Below are positions 1-8,545 of a stretch of 64,000 bases of DNA, in pieces (within the stretch, counting starts at the first letter, position 1; the number at the start of each line of letters is the position of its first letter). The stretch covers positions 1 through 64,000 of the forward strand of contig CAVTOR010000027.1 of assembly GCA_963736235.1 (NCBI GenBank). The letters run 5' to 3'. This stretch comes from CAVORB01 sp963736235. Lineage in GTDB: Bacteria; Pseudomonadota; Gammaproteobacteria; Chromatiales; Chromatiaceae. The notes beneath the pieces are model-generated. The model did no database searches. It was not told where the DNA came from and was given only the letters and a program-made list of their open reading frames with translations. The translations under genes and the position numbers were made by a program.

Positions 1-3
1 TAC

Positions 4-102
4 GTTTCCAACAGTATTTCGTCACGAACTTCTAGAATTCGCCCACCCTGCGACGGGTCGTCTATCCCACAAAGGAACACCGCCCAAAGGGTGTTCGCAG
101 GG
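4..102. repeat. Inverted repeat copy A (pairs with 16441-16540)
   Basis: Bases 4-35 are the exact reverse complement of 16509-16540. Similarity then continues in patches (CTATCCC, ACCGCCCAA, GGGTGTTCGCA) to about base 102. Both copies read inward with the identical 32 bp outermost, like terminal repeats of a 16.5-kb unit. No coding sense is visible in it. Only three bases lie outside this copy in the window, so a target duplication cannot be judged. It could also be one member of a dispersed intergenic family. Confidence 0.75.
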
Positions 103-297
103 TTTCGAATCGAGAATCTGCGACGGGGCCCGCCCGGAATCGACCTGTTAGGGAAACGCTGAACTAGTCGAGTTTTCCCGCACTTTGCTCCGCGGGTTGA
201 TCATTGAATCAATAGGGGCTGATTAATATTGGCTTTTCCGGGCAATTCGGGTGGCATTTGGCGACGATTTTGGCGGTTTTTGCGCCTTTTCCCGGAT

Positions 298-1285
298 TCA
301 GGACGCACCTTGGCTGCTGGGACCCAACAACGCCTTCTCGGCGATCACCAGGTTGGCCAGGGCGAACAGAGCGTGCAGCTGCGCGGTGTTCTTGGCCAGG
401 CCCTTGTAGCGCACCTTGCGATGACCGAACAGGTTCTTCATGACATGGAACGGATGCTCGACGCGGGAGCGCAGTTGCGCTTTGAGCCGTTCGGCGCGAC
501 GCGTCAACTCCTTCAGCGGACCCTCCGCCATCGCCTTGAGCTTGCCGCGTTTCATGGCGATGTGCCACTTCAGCGGCTTGTCTCTGAGCGCTTGGCGCTT
601 GTCGGCCCCGATGTAGCCGGCGTCGGCGAAGACGATCTCCTCTTCTCCATGCAGCAAGTGCTCGGTCTGGGTGACGTCGGAGACGTTGGCGGCGGTGCCC
701 AGACGGTGTGCACCAGTCCGGAGTCGGCATCCGCACCGATGTGCGCCTTCATGCCGAAATACCATTGCTTGCCCTTGCGGGTCTGGTGCATCTGGGGATC
801 GCGCGCCTTCTCTTTGTTCTTGGTCGAGGACGGCGCGGCCAGGATGGTGGCATCGGTCAGGGTGCCCTTGTTCAACAGCAGCCCGCGCTCGCGCAGGTGG
901 CGGTTGACGGTCTCGAAGATCATCTTGGTCAGACCATTGGCTTCGAGCAAGTGAAAGCCCAGCAGCGTGGTGGCATCGGGCACCGACTCGCGGCTCAAAT
1001 CAATCCCGACGAAGTTGCGCAGCGCCTGGCTGTCGTAGATCGCATCCTCCAGCGCCTCGTCGGCCAGCGCGTACCACTGCTGCAGGCAGTACATGCGCAG
1101 CACGCGCTCCAGACCGATCGGGCGGCGACCGCGCCGGTACCTGCGTCCGGGAAGTAGTAGGGCTTGAGCGCTGCGATCAGCGCCGCCCAGGGCACGATCT
1201 GCTCCATCTCCCCCAGGAAGCGCTCGCGGCGGGTGACCTTCTTCTTGCCGGCAAACTCGGCTTGGGTAAAAGACAGTTGCTTCAT
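298..1285 (-). pseudogene. IS5-family transposase, two frameshifts
   Basis: DDE transposase of the IS5 group, which would catalyse excision and insertion of its own IS. Translation starts at the ATG at 1285 (MKQLSFTQAEFAGKKK) and is continuous in homology over three frames. One base is missing near 1131-1135 and another near 700, where HTVVGTAAN would otherwise be read. The DDE parts remain recognisable: TDATILAAPSSTKN, EEIVFADAGYIGADK and the C-terminal RVEHPFHVMKNLFGHRKVR. Possible IS ends share CTGATTAA near 218-226 and 1355-1362 on opposite strands, but I could not fix the tips. As read it cannot make a full transposase. Because other genes here carry likely sequencing indels, it might be intact in reality. 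Confidence 0.85.
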
Positions 1286-1584
1286 CGGGTGACTCGCTGG
1301 CGGCGGTGGATTGCCAAGTATTTTACCACTCACGCCCCATTGATGTGGGTGATTTAATCAGTGTCTCCTTAGAGGAGGACGGGGCCACACCGGCAAGGTC
1401 CGCAATGTGGAAACGGTCGTTGATACCGCCTTGCTCAGCTGGCGCAATCGGCCAGGAAGAGACACTGGCCGGGCAGGTCACGAATCGTTGATGTTGCGGA
1501 AACGGCACAGCTAGCGGATAGTCAAGGTTATCCAGAGAGTCCGCCTTTTCCACTCCTGCCCCATCGCTTTTCAATGACCGCCCT
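1286..1584. other. Intergenic, no gene seen
   Basis: This stretch lies between the IS5 remnant and the RIT element. It probably contains the right IS end around 1355-1370. Short open frames exist on both strands, but none has a ribosome binding site or a recognisable product. Confidence 0.5.
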
Positions 1585-1592
1585 ACGCTGAT
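1585..1592. repeat. 8-bp direct repeat ACGCTGAT, left flank of RIT element
   Basis: ACGCTGAT at 1585-1592 is repeated in the same orientation at 5076-5083, directly outside the right terminal inverted repeat. Such a pair is what a tyrosine recombinase leaves as the crossover sequence in attL and attR. The match is short, so this is suggestive only. Confidence 0.45.
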
Positions 1593-1617
1593 ATGTGAAG
1601 CTTCACATAGCAGCCAT

Positions 1618-1647
1618 CTATGTGTAGATCCAAACTATGTGAAGTTC
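1618..1647 (+). repeat. RIT left terminal inverted repeat
   Basis: Thirty bases consisting of two CTATGTG(A/T)AG boxes separated by ATCCAAA-type spacer. It matches the reverse complement of 5046-5075 at 29 of 30 positions. These are likely binding sites for the element's recombinases. Confidence 0.85.
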
Positions 1648-1700
1648 CGATGCCGACCCCAGAGCTGGCCTGCGCTGGGGCCGGCCGATTCTTCACATAG

Positions 1701-2713
1701 TTACAGGTCCTCGAGGAACTGGCGCAGTTCGTCAGGTGGCCGGTAACGGGGAACAACCGTGGGCGGCTCCTGCAGGCGCGCGAGCGCCTGTTCCTTCATG
1801 GCCAGATTCGCCTCGACGTACTGATGCGTCGTGGCCGGCGTTTCGTGCCCGAGGTAGAGTGCAATGTCGTTGAAGTGCACGCCGGACTGCAGCATATGCA
1901 TCGCGGTCGAATGCCGGATGCAGTGTGGGGAGACATGCCGTTTGGCGAGGCTGGGATGCGCCTCGGCGGCACGAGCGACAGCGAGCTTCAGGCGTTGATT
2001 GACGTTGTAGCGTGTCATCGCGTGTCCTTCGCGATTGGGCAGTAACGGGGCTTCCGCCGGAGTGCTGGATTGCGCCGCAGCCAGGCTCGGGCCTCTCGGG
2101 CCGTGGCCGGCCACAGCGGTATCGCCCGCTGCTTGCGGCCCTTGCCGTGCAGATGCACGCAGGCCGAGGCCTCCAGCACGACATCGGCCACACGCACGGC
2201 GATGATCTCCGAGACCCGTGCCCCGGTGTTGTAGAGCAGGGTCAGCAACAGATGATCGCGCTGGGAGGTCCAGGTGGTCCCCGGCTCGCCGATCACCGCC
2301 AGCATCTCCTCGCGCGTAAGGAACCCGAGCATGGGCCGCTCGAAGCGCTTCCTCGGCACCCCGAGCGCCTGCTCGATGGCCTGCAGGGAGGCGACGTCGC
2401 GGTGTTCGGCGAACTTCAGGAACGCGCGCAGCGCGGTGAGGCGCAGGTTACGGCTGTGCACCGAATTGCCGCGCCGCTGCTCCAGGTCATCGAGGAACGC
2501 CAGGAGCAGGTCCGGGGAGATATCGACCAGGCGCAATGCACTCGGCGCCTTGCCCAGGTGCTCGTGGGCGAAGTCCAGGAACAACAGCATCGCATCGCGG
2601 TAGGAGGCGATGGTATTGGGACTGATGGCCCGCTGGTTGAGCAGGTAGTCGACGAAGAATTGCCGGACCAGTGCGGGGAAGGACGGTGAATTGACGATCT
2701 TGGCGTCAGACAT
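1701..2713 (-). pseudogene. Tyrosine recombinase, third RIT gene (RitC-like), one frameshift
   Basis: Site-specific recombinase/integrase (phage integrase fold). Starts with ATG at 2713 (MSDAKIVNSPSFPALVRQFF). The N-terminal SAM-like core-binding domain is followed by the first catalytic arginine region (LYNTGARVSEI) and the lysine region (HGKGRKQRAIPL). One base appears missing near 2050. In the next frame the protein continues with PLLPNREG, the HxxR box HCIRHSTA, the second histidine LGHETPATTHQY and the tyrosine TTHQYVE. Combined length would be about 337 residues, normal for this family. Its start overlaps the end of the second recombinase by 8 bases, implying translational coupling. It is non-functional as read. 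Confidence 0.85.
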
Positions 2714-3676
2714 GATCCACCTCCGTGTCCGCCATCAGGGGCTCGAAACGCGCGGCGGCCCGTGCCAGCAGCTCAGGCACGGCGCTCAGGTACCAATAGG
2801 TGTTGGTCACGTTGGCGTGACCGACGTAGGTCGAGAGGGCCAGCATCTGCTGGTCGATATCGACGCCTTCTTCCTGCCAGCGCAGGATCCGGCGCACGAC
2901 AAAGGTGTGGCGTAGGTCATGAACACGCGGCGTGGCATGGGCGCCGCGGTTGACCCAACCGAGCTGCTCACGCAACTGTTGAAAGACCCGGTCCACCTGG
3001 CGCAGCGAGGGCATGCACCCGTGGCGCCGACCGCGGGTACCGACGAAGAACGGCGCCTCCTCCGTGGCCGCGACCTCGCGGTCGCGCAGCGTCGCATAGC
3101 GGCGCAACGCCGCCAAGGTCGACGGATGGACGGGCACCTGCCGAGACTTGGCGAACTTGGTCTGGCGCACCTGCAGCAGGCCCGACTTTCAGATCCACGT
3201 CCCGATCGAGCAGATGCACCGCCTCGGAGAGCCGCAGACCGGTGGCCGCCAGTAAGCCGAACAGGGTCTCGTAGGTGGCCCCGCGCAGGGGCGGCTGCAG
3301 GCGATGCGCGGCGGCCAACAGATCGCTGATCTCCTGTTCGCGTATAGATGTGCGGCGCCAGGCGCTGGGCCACGCTGCCGAAGATCGCGTTGTCCGGCAC
3401 CTCGGTGTCCGGCTCGAACTGGCGAAACCAGCGAGCGAAGGGGCGCAGGAGCTTGAGTCGCCGTGCCCAGGTCAGGGGATCGTCACTGGCGTTTTTGGGA
3501 CAGCGTGCCCACCGGGCCATGACCTCGATGCGCAGCGGCCCAGTCATCTGCAGACCATCGACATAGGCGGCGAAGCTGCGCAGGGCATGGCCCATCGAGC
3601 GGGAAGCGAAACCGAGGCGGTGGCGTTCCTCAAGGAATGCCTCGACGAAGGGCTGCAGCGTGGTTGCGGTGCTCAT
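2706..3676 (-). pseudogene. Tyrosine recombinase, second RIT gene (RitB-like), two frameshifts
   Basis: Second recombinase of the trio. It begins with ATG at 3676, overlapping the stop of the first gene (ATGA). The core-binding domain (FVEAFLEERHRLGFASRSMG) is intact to about residue 110. One extra base near 3343 moves IYT out of the frame that continues EQEISDLLAAAHRL, with the arginine box TGLRLSEAVHLL. A second extra base near 3190 moves it again, into the frame with QTKFAKSRQVPVHP, the HxxR box HDLRHTFVVRR and STYVGHANVTNTYWYLS containing the last histidine and the tyrosine. Undoing both insertions gives about 322 residues. Two independent insertions in one gene could be decay or sequencing error. 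Confidence 0.85.
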
Positions 3677-4926
3677 TTGGCGTCCCCCGGCCACGGCAGC
3701 GCCACCGTGCTCAAGCTGCGGGTATCGAGCTTGGCGTAGATGAGAGTCGTATTCAGCGAGCGGTGGCGCAGGACGTCGGCCACCTCTTTCAACGAGCTGC
3801 CGCTGGCCAACAGGCGACTGGCCATGGTGTGGCGCAGCAGGTGGGCACCGCTGTAGGGCAATCCGGCGCGGGCGTAGGCCTGGCGGATCGTCTTGCCGAC
3901 GCAGTCGGGGCCGATGGGGCGGCCACGGGGAGCGATGCGACGCACGAACACCGCCCGGCTGGTGGTTTGCGGGCGTTCGAGGCGCAGGTAATCGGCGATG
4001 GCGCGGCCCGTTGGCTCTGGCAACGGCAGGATGTCTTCGCGCCCGCCCTTGGTCCGGCGTAGCCGGATGGTGCCGGCGCGCCAGTCGATATCCTCCAGCG
4101 CGAGCCCGGCGATCTCCCCGCGGCGCAGGCCCAGATCCAGGGCGAGCCGCACCATGGCATCGGCTCGGCGCGCCGACGGCCCCTCCCAGCCGAGGGAATC
4201 CACCAGGCGTTGGACCTCGATGCTGCTCAGCGCCTTCGGCAATGAGGCCTGGCGCCAGTGACGCGGAGCGGTCAGCACGGCGATCAGGGCTTGGACTTGA
4301 TCACCGCAGGCGGTGCGGAAGCGAAAGTAACCCCGCAATGCCGAGATCAGCGTGGCAACACCGCCCGGGGAACTGTAATGCGTGCTCTGATCGGTAATGA
4401 ACCGCCGTACCGCCTCGGGCTTGATCGCCGAGAGATCAACGCGGCCGTCGCCGAACTGTTGCAGGAGGAAACAACGGACGATGTGCCGCTGGAAACGGCG
4501 CGTCGTCGCCGCAAGACCGCGCACCTGGTCCATGTGCACATCGAAACGACGCAGTTCCTCGTCCACCGGCGTCGTTTCCAACACCCGCTCCGGGATCACG
4601 GCATTGGCCCGCAGGACCACGAGGAGATGACCGAGTGCGGCCCGAAGATCCTCGCGCGTGTGCCCGACCGGAGCCGGACACCGGCAATGCGGCAGGTGTT
4701 CGTCGAGAAACTGCGCGACGACCTCTTCGTCAAGGTCCTCCGCGTTCAGTCCGCACTGGCTCATCCACCGGCCAAAGTGGACAAGGCAGCGGAGGTGTCT
4801 TCCCTGGGTCGACGGCGCATAGCCGCGGTCGCCGAGATATCCCTCGTAGATACCCGCATAGGGCGCCAGCGGAGTGGATCGCAGCTGGCCGAGTGGATTT
4901 CCAGAAAGCTGTAGGGTCGCAGTCAT
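3673..4926 (-). CDS. Tyrosine recombinase, first RIT gene (RitA-like)
   Basis: Intact 417-residue site-specific recombinase, first of the RIT trio. The N-terminal half (about 20-230) is the DNA-binding core. The catalytic domain shows all expected residues: arginine 268 in LGLRRGE, lysine 293 in RRTKGG, the HxxR box with H362 and R365 (AHLLRHTMA), H388 in VLRHRSLNTT and the nucleophile tyrosine 397 in LIYAKLD. Its stop overlaps the next start. Trios of this kind are thought to act together on the element ends, but their division of labour is poorly known. The start at 4926 is 45 bases inside an inner CTATGTGAAG copy, so recombinase binding could repress its own transcription (inference). Confidence 0.93.
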   Translation of the reverse strand: MTATLQLSGNPLGQLRSTPLAPYAGIYEGYLGDRGYAPSTQGRHLRCLVHFGRWMSQCGLNAEDLDEEVVAQFLDEHLPHCRCPAPVGHTREDLRAALGHLLVVLRANAVIPERVLETTPVDEELRRFDVHMDQVRGLAATTRRFQRHIVRCFLLQQFGDGRVDLSAIKPEAVRRFITDQSTHYSSPGGVATLISALRGYFRFRTACGDQVQALIAVLTAPRHWRQASLPKALSSIEVQRLVDSLGWEGPSARRADAMVRLALDLGLRRGEIAGLALEDIDWRAGTIRLRRTKGGREDILPLPEPTGRAIADYLRLERPQTTSRAVFVRRIAPRGRPIGPDCVGKTIRQAYARAGLPYSGAHLLRHTMASRLLASGSSLKEVADVLRHRSLNTTLIYAKLDTRSLSTVALPWPGDAK

Positions 4927-5045
4927 CGCGGTCTCCTGAAGTTACTGACACTACTTCAGAAAACCGGAAAACTATGTGAAGTTCCCGCGCGGCAACTCTC
5001 CCCTCAGATCAGCAACGGCGCGACATTCACCGAATGCACCTTACC

Positions 5046-5075
5046 GAACTTCACATAGTTTGGATCTTCACATAG
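5046..5075 (-). repeat. RIT right terminal inverted repeat
   Basis: Reverse complement of 1618-1647 with a single mismatch. A further copy of the decamer lies 65 bases inward (4972-4981). The base after 5075 begins the ACGCTGAT direct repeat. Confidence 0.85.
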
Positions 5076-5083
5076 ACGCTGAT
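5076..5083. repeat. 8-bp direct repeat ACGCTGAT, right flank of RIT element
   Basis: Partner of 1585-1592. The same octamer, extended to AGACGCTGATT on this side, also forms the end of the dispersed hairpin repeat at 18180 and 21132. Confidence 0.45.
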
Positions 5084-5204
5084 TGCGGTCACCGAAGCCT
5101 CTGCTAATGACAGGCCGGATTTGTAGCAATGCGGCCCCTGGCCCCAACGGCGGCGATCCCGAAAAGATTACGGAACGCGGACATCGCGAGCTCATGTCCG
5201 GCTT

Positions 5205-5759
5205 CTAATCGCCGTCCAGCGGATCGAGCCGAATGTCCTGGGATGAGCGCAGCTGAAGGTAGAGGCCGGTCAGGTCGAGACTCTGTGTGGGCGCATGGAA
5301 CGTGAACAGCCTGCCCGTCACGAGAACCTTCGTGGTGCTCCGCGTCCGCGCGTCGGCCACGAAGCGCTCGAGAAGGTCCTCCCGCCCCGCATCGTTGGGG
5401 ACGAGCACCGCGAACGAGCGCCCCACCGGGTCGTCCGCCTCGGCCTTCAGGTCGAAGCGCCAAGTGTCGGCATCCGGCCCGTCCCCGCTCCACCACTCGG
5501 CGAGGACGCGTTTCGCACGCCCGTCCCCGTACAGGTTGCCGTGGTCGACGAAACCCCAGAGTCGCACCGGACCACCCTGCAACTTCGAGATCGACTGGTG
5601 ATCGCGGACGAAGCCCTTCCGGGAGATCGAGGACGCGGGGAGGTACTCGCCTGTTGGCTGGTCACAGCCCGCGAGCCAGGCCGCGGCGAGCAGCATCAGA
5701 ATCGCCAGCCCCGAGCTCCGGCACATTCCGCTCCAAGACGGAGGCATGGTTCGCATCAT
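5205..5759 (-). CDS. Putative lipoprotein of unknown function
   Basis: About 184 residues with a lipoprotein signal peptide: hydrophobic stretch GLAILMLLAAAWLAGC with the lipobox cysteine followed by DQPT. The D at +2 could mark inner-membrane retention. The mature part (LWGFVDHGNLYGDGRAKRVL, WRFDLKAEADDPVG, TKVLVTGRLFTFHAPTQS) looks like a small beta-rich domain. Its wording, with a FVDHGN box and a VTGRL strand, recalls OB-fold-like periplasmic proteins, but I cannot name a family. The ATG at 5759 is chosen over a TTG at 5783. It is the most downstream member of a minus-strand run of exported proteins. Confidence 0.7.
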   Translation of the reverse strand: MMRTMPPSWSGMCRSSGLAILMLLAAAWLAGCDQPTGEYLPASSISRKGFVRDHQSISKLQGGPVRLWGFVDHGNLYGDGRAKRVLAEWWSGDGPDADTWRFDLKAEADDPVGRSFAVLVPNDAGREDLLERFVADARTRSTTKVLVTGRLFTFHAPTQSLDLTGLYLQLRSSQDIRLDPLDGD

Positions 5760-5846
5760 GCAGCGGCCCTTATCGGAGGCCAAAGGGCCGGCCGACCAGT
5801 CCGGACGTAGAATGTGGTGGGCGAAGCGAACCGCATCGGTCGCGTC

Positions 5847-6599
5847 TTAGCATTCTCTCGCCACCCGCTGCAGGACCGCTGAAACCATCACCGGATACGC
5901 AGCCGAAGGCTTCCGCTCCATCAGGCGGCGAATCGATCCCGGCCTCGGGGTGGCGAGGCGCCCGCCGAAGGCCGGCCAAGCCCTCACCCCCCTCGATGGC
6001 CGCCAGCGGTGCCTCGTAGACCTCACCGTTGTCGCGGGTGATGGTCCAGGTGCTGCCCTCGAGCCTCGCGTAGACCTCGCCGACGGCGGCGGGTCGTAAG
6101 AGGCCGGTCTGGCTGCGGATGCACTCGAAGTCCGCCGTAAGCAGGACACGCTCCGACTCCGTCAGCGCGCGGCGGGTGGAGTACATCTCGGCAAGCTCGG
6201 CCGGCGTGTGGAGCGCCACGTAAGGGGGGCGTCCCGTCTCGGGATCTCCACCCGCCGAATCGGTTTCGGCCGTCGTCCGAGCCACCAACAGGCCATGGCG
6301 AGAAAGGTGGTCTCGGAGACGTTGTCTCCGCCCCAGATCACAACGGCCTCGCGGTTTCTCCGGCCGAGCCGCTCGATGACCTTCCGCCAGGGGGCAAAGA
6401 CGTCGGTAGCCTCGAACGTCCAGTCGTCGTATCCACGAAAACGGGATCGCATGTAGTCGATACGCGCACGGCCATCGGCGAGCGGCCCATGGCTCAGGTC
6501 ATCCGCGATGCCGAGTACCGTGCCGGGCAGGCCGTGGGAGCGGCAGGCGGCGCGCAAACAGCCGGCTGCGCTGTCACCCAGGGCGAGATGGAGCAGCTC
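5847..6599 (-). pseudogene. DUF1835-like protein, frameshifted
   Basis: The N-terminal part reads LLHLALGDSAAGCLRAA, then VLGIADDLSHGPLADG, and later EAVVIWGGDNVSETTFL. These are the signature boxes of DUF1835, a cytoplasmic family of unknown function. Near 6240, next to a run of seven Gs, the reading frame shifts and continues with TGRPPYVALHTPAELAEMY and ALTESERVLLTADFECIRS, as in the second half of the family. A further shift near 5960 may lead into RRLMERKPSAAYP, ending at 5847. No ATG or GTG is present upstream of the GDSAAG box, so the 5' end may also be damaged or use CTG near 6599. Coordinates are approximate. Confidence 0.5.
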
Positions 6600-6748
6600 A
6601 GGTATAACTCACCTCTCGCCTGCGACTCAGAGCAGACGGCACCGATGGCTCGGGACAGCGAAAACCAGACCGAAAGTGGCGTTGCCGTCGACAGAGAAGC
6701 GGTACCGGGCCGCGCGACGACCGCCTCGACGCGCCTCCCCGGTCGGCA

Positions 6749-7129
6749 TCAGCCCCCGGTGATCACTGCGTCGGCGAAGCGATAGTGTTCGTTGCCTCCC
6801 ACCGTGACGGACCACATGTCCGCCTCCTTGGAGACCTGTACGGGGGTGCCGTCGCGGGCGGTGAATTCACCCTTGGAAAAGGTCAGGACGCGATACGCTG
6901 GGCGGTCGCGAACGGCAATGTTGGAGATCCAGATCTCCGCGCCGCCGCCGGCCTGCCGGACGACCCTCCAGCCGCAAACCTGATCGAAGGTGGGCGCCCC
7001 GGCCGAGCAGGGCATGGTGCCGGATGCGTCGTAAGTGGATGGGCCCATGTCCGTCTTCACGCTGGGCTGCTCCGCGCAGCCGGCGGTGAGCATGGAGATC
7101 GCAAACGCGATCGGGAAATGAAGCTTCAT
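6749..7129 (-). CDS. Small lipoprotein
   Basis: 126 residues starting at the ATG at 7129 behind a good ribosome binding site (AGGAGA). Signal peptide with lipobox SMLTAGC and cysteine near residue 18. The mature domain holds two cysteines (TMPCSAG and QVCGWRV) that may pair. It ends in TARDGTPVQVSKEADMWSV followed by a YRFADAVITGG tail, a pattern seen in small proteobacterial lipoproteins without known function. It is one of several independent exported proteins in this cluster. Confidence 0.75.
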   Translation of the reverse strand: MKLHFPIAFAISMLTAGCAEQPSVKTDMGPSTYDASGTMPCSAGAPTFDQVCGWRVVRQAGGGAEIWISNIAVRDRPAYRVLTFSKGEFTARDGTPVQVSKEADMWSVTVGGNEHYRFADAVITGG

Positions 7130-7226
7130 GAAAGGTCTCCTCTGGTTTCGACGAATCCGCACGGCAGTGCCTGCCGCCGCGAAACAACGGCAACGCCTTA
7201 CCTGGCGCGTTGCCGGGGGTGCCCGC

Positions 7227-7556
7227 TCAGCGATTCATGTGCGGGCTGCCGCCGCCTTTCACGAAGGTCGGCCAGGACTTGCCCTCGGCGTAGAAGTCCA
7301 CCAGCGTATCGCCCGCGGCGTTGTAGGAGCACTGAAAGTCCTAGCTTCGGGTTTCGAGATAGATGGTTCCGTTGACGGCGTGGGTGCCGTCGACGCGCTG
7401 CCCTTCGTACTTCGGCTCGGAGCGCGCCTCGAAGGCCTGGAAGAAGATCTGCGAGCTGTTCCTGCAGTCCTCCATCATGTACTCGGGGGATGCGGCCAGG
7501 GCGCTTTTTGCGAGGGCGATGCCGAGGACGACGGGAAAATGGATGCGTAGTTTCAC
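7227..7556 (-). pseudogene. Small secreted protein interrupted by an in-frame amber codon
   Basis: The frame opens at ATG 7556 with a signal peptide (FPVVLGIALAKSALAASPEY) and runs to a TAG at 7341-7343. Read through, the same frame continues with DFQCSYNAAGDTLVDFYAEG and stops at TGA 7227-7229, giving 109 codons in total. Codon use is equally good on both sides. Cysteines in MEDCRNS and FQCSYN fall on opposite sides of the stop and may pair in the intact protein. A nonsense mutation, a single-base error or stop-codon readthrough are all possible. Function is unknown. Confidence 0.6.
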
Positions 7557-7734
7557 TGATGTCTCCGGATGAATCTGCGTCCGCGGACGCTGCCGAACGG
7601 CGCAGCTGCGGCGGAACGACAGGAGAAACGGGTTGGCGGCGGCTGGTTGATCATCAGATCTCGTCTTAACCCAGCCGCGTCAGGACGTAGGATGCGGTGA
7701 GCGGCAGCGAACCGCATCTGACGGGCCAGCCACG

Positions 7735-8136
7735 TCAATCGCTGACAATCATCTCCAGGCGGTACTTCGCCACCTCGCCTCGGCGTGCGGCGCTGCGCAT
7801 CAGGTAGACGCGGACCTTGTAGTCGCCATCGGCCGGGAGGGTGCCCTCGAACTGGTTCCCGGAGGTGGAGCCGATGAACATGGCCTCGTCCGTCTTGCCC
7901 GGGGCGATGATGTTGAAGTAGTTGGCCGTGTTGTCGGTGGCCATGCCGACGTTCATCGCCTGGCCCGCACGGGCGCCGAGCACGTAGTCCACGCCCTCGT
8001 AGCCCTTGATTTGGCCCTCCACCGTCGCGCTGGTGGCGCCCTTCTTGAAGTGAACGCGCTCGGTGCGAATGTCGTCCGCCAACGCCGGGCTCGCGGCGGA
8101 GAGCGCCGCGCTGAGCGCAAGAATCAGTGGTTTCAA
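7735..8136 (-). CDS. PliG-like (g-type lysozyme inhibitor-like) periplasmic protein
   Basis: 133 residues from a TTG start at 8136 that has a strong GGAGGG site 8 bases upstream. Signal peptide LILALSAALSAASPALA. The mature domain VHFKKGATSATVEGQIKGYE, then YVLGARAGQAMNVGM, then DGDYKVRVYLMRSAARRGE follows the pattern of PliG, the periplasmic inhibitor of goose-type lysozyme (xRFxKGxSSAxxxGxIKGYD and LRVxxxRxxARK). Family assignment rests on memory of that pattern. An alternative is a general pre-peptidase C-terminal-like beta sandwich. Such proteins protect peptidoglycan from host or competitor lysozyme. Confidence 0.65.
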   Translation of the reverse strand: MKPLILALSAALSAASPALADDIRTERVHFKKGATSATVEGQIKGYEGVDYVLGARAGQAMNVGMATDNTANYFNIIAPGKTDEAMFIGSTSGNQFEGTLPADGDYKVRVYLMRSAARRGEVAKYRLEMIVSD

Positions 8137-8218
8137 GGGTCGACCCTCCAAGAGTTGAGGAACGCCCCGATGACCTCCGGTCGAGGCCATCGGAAGCGTT
8201 ACCGAACAAAAGCTCCGC

Positions 8219-8470
8219 TCAGGCCTTCTTGATCAGCCCGACCACGAAGAGCACCGCCACGGCGCCGACGGTCGCCGTGATGATCGAGCCGATCAGGCCG
8301 TCGGCCGAGATCCCGAGCAGCCCGAAGACGAAACCGCCGACCACGGCACCGACGATGCCGAGGACAACGTTGATGAGGAGCCCGAAGCCGCCGCCCTTCA
8401 TCAGGGTGCCGGCGAGCCAGCCGGCGACGGCGCCGATGGCGAGGAAGATCAGGAGGCTGGTGATGTCCAT
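8219..8470 (-). CDS. GlsB/YeaQ/YmgE-family membrane protein
   Basis: 83 residues, almost entirely hydrophobic with glycine-rich helices: MDITSLLIFLAIGAVAGWLA, then LLINVVLGIVGAVVGGFVFG, then a third helix ending LFVVGLIKKA. The GWLAG and GIVGAVVGG boxes are typical of the transglycosylase-associated GlsB/YeaQ/YmgE family, small inner-membrane proteins induced by envelope or acid stress. Length is typical (about 80-85). The biochemical role is not established. Confidence 0.88.
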   Translation of the reverse strand: MDITSLLIFLAIGAVAGWLAGTLMKGGGFGLLINVVLGIVGAVVGGFVFGLLGISADGLIGSIITATVGAVAVLFVVGLIKKA

Positions 8471-8545
8471 GGTGATTGCCTGCTTGGGTTGAGTTGACCG
8501 ATAGCCGCAGGAAGCCGCGAGCGACAGCTCCCCACAGGCTCGTGA

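Larger units (their letters stand above)
1593..5075 (-). mobile_element. RIT element (three tandem tyrosine recombinases)
   Basis: Three tyrosine recombinase genes lie head to tail on the minus strand with start/stop overlaps (ATGA at 3673-3676 and an 8-base overlap at 2706-2713). This is the hallmark of the Recombinase-In-Trio family. The ends carry 30-bp inverted repeats at 1618-1647 and 5046-5075 with 29 of 30 identical. Each end holds several copies of the decamer CTATGTGAAG: a perfect palindrome at 1593-1608 on the left, and inner copies at 1691-1700 and 4972-4981. The last inner copy on the left overlaps the stop codon of the third recombinase. The first recombinase is intact and the other two are frameshifted in this sequence. 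Confidence 0.85.

Noticed and set aside
1591..1610. Stand-alone operator or terminator palindrome
   Set aside because: The palindrome is made of the same CTATGTGAAG boxes as the RIT ends and is explained as part of that element.
7341..7343. Pyrrolysine or selenocysteine recoding at the internal stop
   Set aside because: The codon is TAG, so not selenocysteine. Pyrrolysine systems are essentially confined to methylamine users, and no pyl genes are visible. Mutation or error is simpler.
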